From: Phycisphaerales bacterium UBA1161
GTDB taxonomy: Bacteria > Planctomycetota > Phycisphaerae > Tepidisphaerales > Tepidisphaeraceae
DNA: 45,836 nucleotides
NCBI GenBank assembly: GCA_002311745.1
Contig: DBZL01000031.1
Location: 110,405-156,240, forward strand
Direction of reading: 5' to 3'
Every line of letters starts with the position of its first letter. Within the stretch, counting starts at the first letter, position 1. Of the stretch, positions 41,501-45,836 are shown in pieces. The translations under genes were made by a program, and so were the position numbers. The notes under the pieces are model-generated. The model was not told the DNA's origin, searched no databases, and saw only the letters and a list, made by a program, of their open reading frames with translations.

Positions 41501-43805
41501 CGTCTTGATTGGCGAGATAGAAAATCCGCGAGGCCCATTCGGGGCCGGCGCGGAAAACGGCTTCCAGTTTCTGGCCGGCGATGAGGAGATCAGGCTCGCC
41601 GGCATCGGCGCCGTCGGGACTCAAGCGCATTGGCTGCTCGAAGTTGGCGCCGCCGTCATGACTGAGCGCGTAATAGACCGCGGAAGTTGATTCAGGTTGC
41701 GGCGTACCCGCCGCCACAGCCGCCTGTCCCGTGTAAACCTGGCAGAGGAGATGAATCGTTCCGTCGTCCGCGACTCGCACCAGCGGCCGAGCCGCGCCGG
41801 CGGGCAATCCGCGCACTTCCGCGGCCGGCGCGAGATCGCCCGAATCGGTGCTTCGGGTGAACATGATCTTCGCCATCGCGTCACGTCCCTGCTGCCAGAA
41901 GACTCGCACGTGACCATCAGCGCCGAGCACCGGGGCTGGATCGTAGGCGCCGGCGGGATCGCTGCTGCCGGGAACGCTCAGCACCGGCGACCAATGCCCG
42001 TAACCGGAGTCGCTGATTCGACACGCCAGCGACGGCGGGCCATGCCAGGTGGTGGATGTTTCCCACACCACCAGGGCGCGGTTGTCCGGCAGCGGCAGTA
42101 CCGCGGGCCATTGGCCAAACGCGGTCTTATCGGAAAGGATGAGGTCGGCGCTGAGCCGCCGCTGCGCCAGACCATCCCAGATCCGAAGAACAATTTGCCT
42201 CGCGGCCCCATCCGACCATCGGTTGGTGTGCCAGGTCTGGAGGATCACGCGATTTTCCGGCGTGCCGGAACTTACCGCGAGCATCGCTTCCGGTTCGTTG
42301 TCCAGGTAGATGGTGCTGCGGAAGGTGGCGTAGTCATCGCGAACGCGCAGCCCGCGCGGGCCGGCGTTGCCGTTACCGTCCTGGGCGGACTGATTGAGTT
42401 GACTCCCCGTCGGCGTGTTATTCGAGTTGATGTTGACGGTGTCGGAGACGTTGGGATTGATGCCGATGGTTGTGTGGCCGCTTGGGCCCGCATTAAAGGG
42501 GCCGATTTTGGCATTGTAGTTTATGTCGATGATGGGTCCGTTGGGATCTGAACCAGGCGCGGCCCCCATATCGGCTCCGAAATGGCTGTCACCCCAATGA
42601 AATCGGCCGTCCGTTCCCATTGAGGTCCCCGGCACACCCATGCTGGGAACATACTTATTCAGCCAGTCGGCCAACTTTCCCAACTTGCCCTGATCATCGA
42701 CGTCACTGTTGCTCTTGCCACTGGAGTTGGGCGTGCCGTCTCGATAGTACTTCTGCATAGGATCGTTCGGGTCCGAGCCGATCAGCGGGTAGGGATCGTC
42801 CGGCGGTGTCGCCGGACCGCTGACCGTCGTGTCGGTGTTCGGGTTGTTCGTGCAGTATTTTCCCAAACCGAAAAATGACGTGATCGAGAAACTCGTCGCG
42901 ACATACACGTGCTTGCCGGGCGGCAGCGAAAAATCGATCGCCTGGCTGATTTTCTGGCCGGCGCCGGAAAGGATCAGGGAGCCTTGGGCCTTTGTGAAAT
43001 CGGTTTCAAGCCGGGGCGCCGCGAGGAATGAAACATCGTCGCCACTGCCCAGATAGACGTGCTCCATGGTCGGATGCAGAATGACCTGACCTTCCAGACC
43101 CGGCCCCGCGCGGACGGAGAAATCAGTCAGCGCGGCGCCGTCGTTGTGTACCGTGATCTTGCGGGCGAGAGTGCCTGGTGCTTCCGGTCCAACGTGGGCG
43201 GTAACCGAGAAGGCGGGAAGGTCCACAAATACGGTGATCGGCGCGGCGGCGAGCAACAGGCCCGTCGTCGCGTCGCGCAAAAATGCGGTGGCGCGATACG
43301 ACGTGCGCGTCGCATCCTGGGCATAAGCATGGATGGCCAACGTGGCAGCGGCGCCGGCGCTGATTTGCAGCGGATGACCCGTCGAGCCCGCGCCGACAAA
43401 ATCGGCCAGCAGTCCCTCTTCGAACGGCTGAAGCGTGGCCAGCACGACGCGCGGCTCAGACGACAAGTTTCGCACGGGAACGGCAAGCTGCTGGTTGTAA
43501 TCGCGCTTGATGGTGTAGATCAGTTCCCGCCCGTCGAAGGCCATTTGTCCGCCAGACCAGTTGGCCGATGGCCGCGATGTCGCAGGGCCGAGACCGTTGT
43601 TGTCCAGCGCCTGGCGCTTTGTATCGGATGGAACATTCAACTCCACGGCGCCGCTGCCGGGATTTGCGGGTTGCGAGGCGGCGCTGGCGGATACCGCCGG
43701 CACCTTCGTCTCTTGCTTGCGACAGCCGGGCGCGAAAAACACGGCCCCAACTCCCAGCACCGCGGCAATTGCATAACGATTGGAGATTCGAAATATATTT
43801 TTCAT
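38562..43805 (-). CDS. Giant lipoprotein with BNR-like, CARDB-like and eight C-terminal tandem modules
   Basis: 1747 residues from the ATG at 43805 (the frame is open to 43970, but the extra part lacks a signal). A signal peptide ends in FAPGC (Cys28), so lipid anchoring is likely. Residues 490-800 resemble sialidase/BNR beta-propeller sequence with Asp-box-like SHDGGANFEQP and NQDGGRTWASA. Around 985-1090 a CARDB-like beta-sandwich (LPVRVANLGEVSAADVVLQV). From about 1118 to the end there are eight modules of about 75 residues, each PW/YRW at the start, then a PPGxYxxxxxPxQY centre and a closing LDSGI-type strand. It is likely a cell-surface structural or glycan-contacting protein. No sortase or PEP-CTERM signal. 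Function is unknown. Confidence 0.85.
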   Translation of the reverse strand: MKNIFRISNRYAIAAVLGVGAVFFAPGCRKQETKVPAVSASAASQPANPGSGAVELNVPSDTKRQALDNNGLGPATSRPSANWSGGQMAFDGRELIYTIKRDYNQQLAVPVRNLSSEPRVVLATLQPFEEGLLADFVGAGSTGHPLQISAGAAATLAIHAYAQDATRTSYRATAFLRDATTGLLLAAAPITVFVDLPAFSVTAHVGPEAPGTLARKITVHNDGAALTDFSVRAGPGLEGQVILHPTMEHVYLGSGDDVSFLAAPRLETDFTKAQGSLILSGAGQKISQAIDFSLPPGKHVYVATSFSITSFFGLGKYCTNNPNTDTTVSGPATPPDDPYPLIGSDPNDPMQKYYRDGTPNSSGKSNSDVDDQGKLGKLADWLNKYVPSMGVPGTSMGTDGRFHWGDSHFGADMGAAPGSDPNGPIIDINYNAKIGPFNAGPSGHTTIGINPNVSDTVNINSNNTPTGSQLNQSAQDGNGNAGPRGLRVRDDYATFRSTIYLDNEPEAMLAVSSGTPENRVILQTWHTNRWSDGAARQIVLRIWDGLAQRRLSADLILSDKTAFGQWPAVLPLPDNRALVVWETSTTWHGPPSLACRISDSGYGHWSPVLSVPGSSDPAGAYDPAPVLGADGHVRVFWQQGRDAMAKIMFTRSTDSGDLAPAAEVRGLPAGAARPLVRVADDGTIHLLCQVYTGQAAVAAGTPQPESTSAVYYALSHDGGANFEQPMRLSPDGADAGEPDLLIAGQKLEAVFRAGPEWASRIFYLANQDGGRTWASATPITPEDQYAEYPVILSHDGATEVEYYGDDRSSRDLPPAGSGKATAAPPSQARAVLKKFAVAASDGWASSRRLLTHFPAIQAAWLEVNFELRTPRASYSPHEITVMLNGVPLTHQTNVIPEGTYLLPFDPKLLEAELTGLPRNVISLRTVHMSPGHYLTAANFRLEARHAFREVLVVADNQQAADAIAAGESEQVNHARADVGVFARFVESPDTAPLLPATPGNGQAISLPVRVANLGEVSAADVVLQVYEGGSKPGWQNGKPVGQPMTIGTLAPLELRDVNVQFNYGGASVYYIVAAHDGADFDPSNDVYQVSFATPTPPSIQAQKTDQSQPVVATFGDDPQAPFQWRILDAQSQKEIAVVRGSTISAPIPPGQYRLALTRYQNEGQEVIFPRPVEKKADEPLRISLYTAVEMSLPSWAPVPYRWELCQADHPDQIVQWLTGAHPVMLVPPGDYRLALKPTQFDGKWVTWPQVIHVEQDEHVVVNLDSAIEPPPALANRAAPYRWGLRPDMTSDDEQTVQEEYGAWLPMLVPPGKYVWGIQPLRHHSLWTPMSTVKIAPGQRTQPPEPAYISLIPSKWSGNPFSFGIVDSASGKEIQHIEFAAATDIPVPAGKYDLLVQPWQYHASKPISILRAQAVASGHALRVSLDTGLQLSSSMAKAPWRIDYFREGDKEPVQRWEEAVWGATPLPPGDYHVSIQPQQYRCLSVLWPGTVHVESGKLAKLVLDSGADFQSPANRKDAKPPWRVTYYRQGQSDPVQQLTEADWGVTLLPPGQYRVGFQPQQYRSREVLWTTPITIESGKITAFSLDGGISVQPGNADIKPDAPWRVSFQRRGQADPVQQIEDSGWVSATLPPGDYQITIRPTQYDSEGLTWPGVVTVEAGKTATLNLDSGIRIVGSAGQQPEFEFQILDDKGKLVQRGGQTWAAQIVPPGIYKVQVRRHHGQWHDLGEAVTVEASKFIQIPMDHMPEP

Positions 43806-43991
43806 GGTCCTGCCAACCCTGTCGAGAGAGCCACCGGGTCTTCGAATTGCCAAAACCGATTCTAGGCGTGTTTTTGGAAAACGTCCCCGCGCATATTGAC
43901 ATTGTGCCTGTGCGCCTCGATGGCCGAGGGGCCGCTCGACGCGGTCTTCATACCTGCGCGCCGCTCCCATTAGCGGTTAAACTACTTGCCG

Positions 43992-45227
43992 ATGCCGCCG
44001 GAGAAATCCCATTCATCACCTCCCAGTGCCCCGGATCAGAATTGCATCCTGGCCATCAACGGCGGATCGTCGAGCATCAAGTTCGCGGCATTTGCAGCGG
44101 ACGGCGGGCGGCAAATCAGGCGACTGTTCGATGGGGCGGTGCAGCGCATCGGTTTGCCGGGGACGGCGCTCAGTGCATCGGATGCGGATGGGCAGCCGCA
44201 ACGGATGGACATCAGTGCGTCCGATCACGCGCAGGCGGCGCAGCAACTGATCGGCTGGCTGCGGCAGAGGTTGGGATCGACCAGGATCGCCGCGATTGGG
44301 CATCGCGTCGTGCATGGCGGGACGCGATTGCTCGAACACCAGATCGTCGATGAAGCGATGATTGCGGAATTGAAGCGCACGCAGCCGCTGGATTTGGCGC
44401 ATCTGCCGCGGGAGATCGCGCTGATCGAGACGTTTCGCGGCGGGTTGCCGGGGGTACCGCAGGTGGCGTGTTTTGATACGGCGTTTCATCGCGATTTGCC
44501 GAAAGTCGCGCAGCTTCTGCCGATTCCGCGGCACTACAGCGACGCGGGGGTGCGGCGACTGGGATTTCACGGGCTGTCGTATGCGTATTTAATGGAGCAA
44601 TTGCGCCGGGTTGCCGGCGCGGCGGCGGAGGGGCGCGTGATTCTGGCGCACCTGGGCTCGGGCGCGAGCATGGTGGCGATGCATCAGGGTCGGCCGATCG
44701 ACACGACGATGGCGTTTACGCCCACCAGTGGGCTGGTGATGGGCACCCGGCCGGGAGATTTGGATCCCGGGCTCATGGTGTACATGATGCGCGTTGAAAA
44801 ACTGACGCCGCAGGAGATGGACGAGTTCATCAGCCGCCAGTGCGGGCTGATCGGCGTTTCGCAAACCACCTCCGACATGCACGACTTGGTCGCCCGGCGG
44901 GGACAGGACGAGCGCGCGGCCGAGGCGGTGGATTTGTTCTGCTACCAGGCCCGCAAGTGGATCGGGGCGTACGCGGCGGCGCTGGGCGGCTTGGAGACGC
45001 TGGTGTTTTCCGGTGGAATTGGCCAGCATGCCCCGGAAGTTCGGGCGGGCATATGCCAGGGATTGGAGTTTCTCGGCCTCTCTTTGGATGCGGATCGCAA
45101 CGCCGCTTCGGCGCCGGTGATCTCCCGCGACGAAGCGGCCGTTACCGTGCGCGTGATCGCCACGGATGAGGAGCTCATGATCGCCAAGACGGTTTGTGAT
45201 CTGGTCGCGGTTCCGCAGTGCACTTAA
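43992..45227 (+). CDS. ackA: Acetate kinase
   Basis: A 411-residue protein from the ATG at 43992. [10 protein letters not shown] is the nucleotide/acetate N-terminal signature; [29 protein letters not shown] and [16 protein letters not shown] are the family blocks including the catalytic Arg region, and [14 protein letters not shown] the C-terminal end. It converts acetyl-phosphate and ADP to acetate and ATP. An in-frame TTG at 43986 is an alternative start. It lies 16 bp before the phosphoketolase gene and is divergent from the giant lipoprotein gene. Confidence 0.95.
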   Translation: MPPEKSHSSPPSAPDQNCILAINGGSSSIKFAAFAADGGRQIRRLFDGAVQRIGLPGTALSASDADGQPQRMDISASDHAQAAQQLIGWLRQRLGSTRIAAIGHRVVHGGTRLLEHQIVDEAMIAELKRTQPLDLAHLPREIALIETFRGGLPGVPQVACFDTAFHRDLPKVAQLLPIPRHYSDAGVRRLGFHGLSYAYLMEQLRRVAGAAAEGRVILAHLGSGASMVAMHQGRPIDTTMAFTPTSGLVMGTRPGDLDPGLMVYMMRVEKLTPQEMDEFISRQCGLIGVSQTTSDMHDLVARRGQDERAAEAVDLFCYQARKWIGAYAAALGGLETLVFSGGIGQHAPEVRAGICQGLEFLGLSLDADRNAASAPVISRDEAAVTVRVIATDEELMIAKTVCDLVAVPQCT

Positions 45228-45243
45228 CCTCACGGAGCTTGCC

Positions 45244-45836
45244 ATGTCTCTTTCGGAACAACTGCTGTCGAAGATGGACGCGTATTGGCGTGCCGCCAAT
45301 TACCTGGCGGTGGGGCAGATCTATTTGCTGGACAATCCGCTCCTGAAAGAGCCGCTGGCGCCCAAGCACATCAAGCCGCGGCTCTTGGGCCATTGGGGGA
45401 CTACGCCGGGGCAGAATTTCATTTACGTGCACCTCAACCGCGTCATCAAGGAGCACGACCTGAACATGATTTACATTTCCGGCCCGGGCCACGGCGGGCC
45501 GGCGGTGGTCGGCAATGTTTACCTCGAGGGCACCTACAGCGAGGTGTATCCCTCCATCACGCAGGATGAGGCCGGGCTGAAAAAACTTTTCCGGCAGTTT
45601 TCATTTCCGGGCGGGATACCGAGCCACGTCGCTCCTGAAACGCCGGGGTCCATCCATGAAGGCGGAGAGTTGGGTTACTCCCTGAGCCACGCGTTTGGAG
45701 CGGTGCTGGATAATCCGGACCTGATGGTGGCTTGCGTGGTGGGCGACGGCGAAGCGGAGACCGGCCCGCTGGCCACGGCTTGGCATTCCAACAAATTTCT
45801 CGATGTGGCGACGGATGGGGCCGTGCTGCCGATCCT
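45244..45836 (+). CDS. Phosphoketolase (partial)
   Basis: The ATG at 45244 has GGAG 7 bases upstream, and 197 codons are visible before the window ends. [54 protein letters not shown] and [20 protein letters not shown] are the XFP phosphoketolase N-terminal thiamine-diphosphate signatures. It splits xylulose 5-phosphate (and often fructose 6-phosphate) to acetyl-phosphate plus glyceraldehyde 3-phosphate (or erythrose 4-phosphate). The product feeds the acetate kinase just upstream; the two form a compact ATP-yielding pair. Confidence 0.95.
   Translation, partial: MSLSEQLLSKMDAYWRAANYLAVGQIYLLDNPLLKEPLAPKHIKPRLLGHWGTTPGQNFIYVHLNRVIKEHDLNMIYISGPGHGGPAVVGNVYLEGTYSEVYPSITQDEAGLKKLFRQFSFPGGIPSHVAPETPGSIHEGGELGYSLSHAFGAVLDNPDLMVACVVGDGEAETGPLATAWHSNKFLDVATDGAVLPI

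Overview
The window looks like a stretch of chromosome from a GC-rich, Gram-negative-type bacterium, most likely a planctomycete (Planctomycetota, possibly Phycisphaerae). This is inferred from gene style, not from a marker gene. The signs are two exported proteins with PEP-CTERM sorting tails, several large lipoproteins, a PP2C phosphatase fused to a Hanks-type kinase, many short monocistronic units on both strands, and intergenic regions filled with short-period repeats. No phage, transposase, CRISPR array or rRNA gene was seen. The first gene (1-2324, minus) and the last (45244-45836, plus) run off the ends.

Layout. 1-3660: a secreted tail-repeat protein and a CPA1 Na+/H+ antiporter, both minus. 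4013-4095: tRNA-Tyr. 4096-7350: an accessory-looking block of three unrecognised genes, bracketed by two short coding-like remnants; two of the genes share a duplicated leader. 7414-13558: a tight plus-strand operon of a DapA/NanA-type lyase, a PdxA-family dehydrogenase, a four-carbon acid sugar (DUF1537) kinase, a sodium:solute symporter and a lipoprotein glycosidase. It reads as a complete catabolic unit for a glycosidically bound acid sugar. 13976-14875: a PEP-CTERM protein made of six 123-bp repeats. 14996-19675: an isolated CpaF/TadA ATPase, a possible small gene, a methyltransferase, an orphan HigA-like protein, tRNA-Met and a glycosyltransferase.

19743-23340: ammonium transporter and amino acid permease. 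23718-25514: the phosphatase-kinase. 25654-27033: a PEP-CTERM polygalacturonase with a plausible promoter and operator. 27317-29535: a UbiD-family decarboxylase followed by two small genes and then a second, diverged copy of the UbiD C-terminal tail. 29634-34080: hpt, a PH-domain membrane protein, an amidohydrolase (possibly aminodeoxyfutalosine or adenosine-type deaminase), an unknown protein and purA, so mostly purine-related. 34570-36880: a small unknown, a SLC13/ArsB-type transporter and an IspD-like protein lacking key active-site residues. 36990-38365: tRNA-Ile, a GNAT acetyltransferase and a complete higBA toxin-antitoxin pair with its operator inside the promoter. 38562-43805: a 1747-residue lipoprotein ending in eight tandem modules. 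43992-45836: acetate kinase and phosphoketolase, which together convert sugar phosphates to acetate and ATP.

The most unusual feature that is not a gene is a set of six intergenic arrays with a 7- or 8-bp period. Most carry a partly self-complementary partner, and the unit sequence differs at each locus. One of them overlaps the 5' end of a transporter gene.
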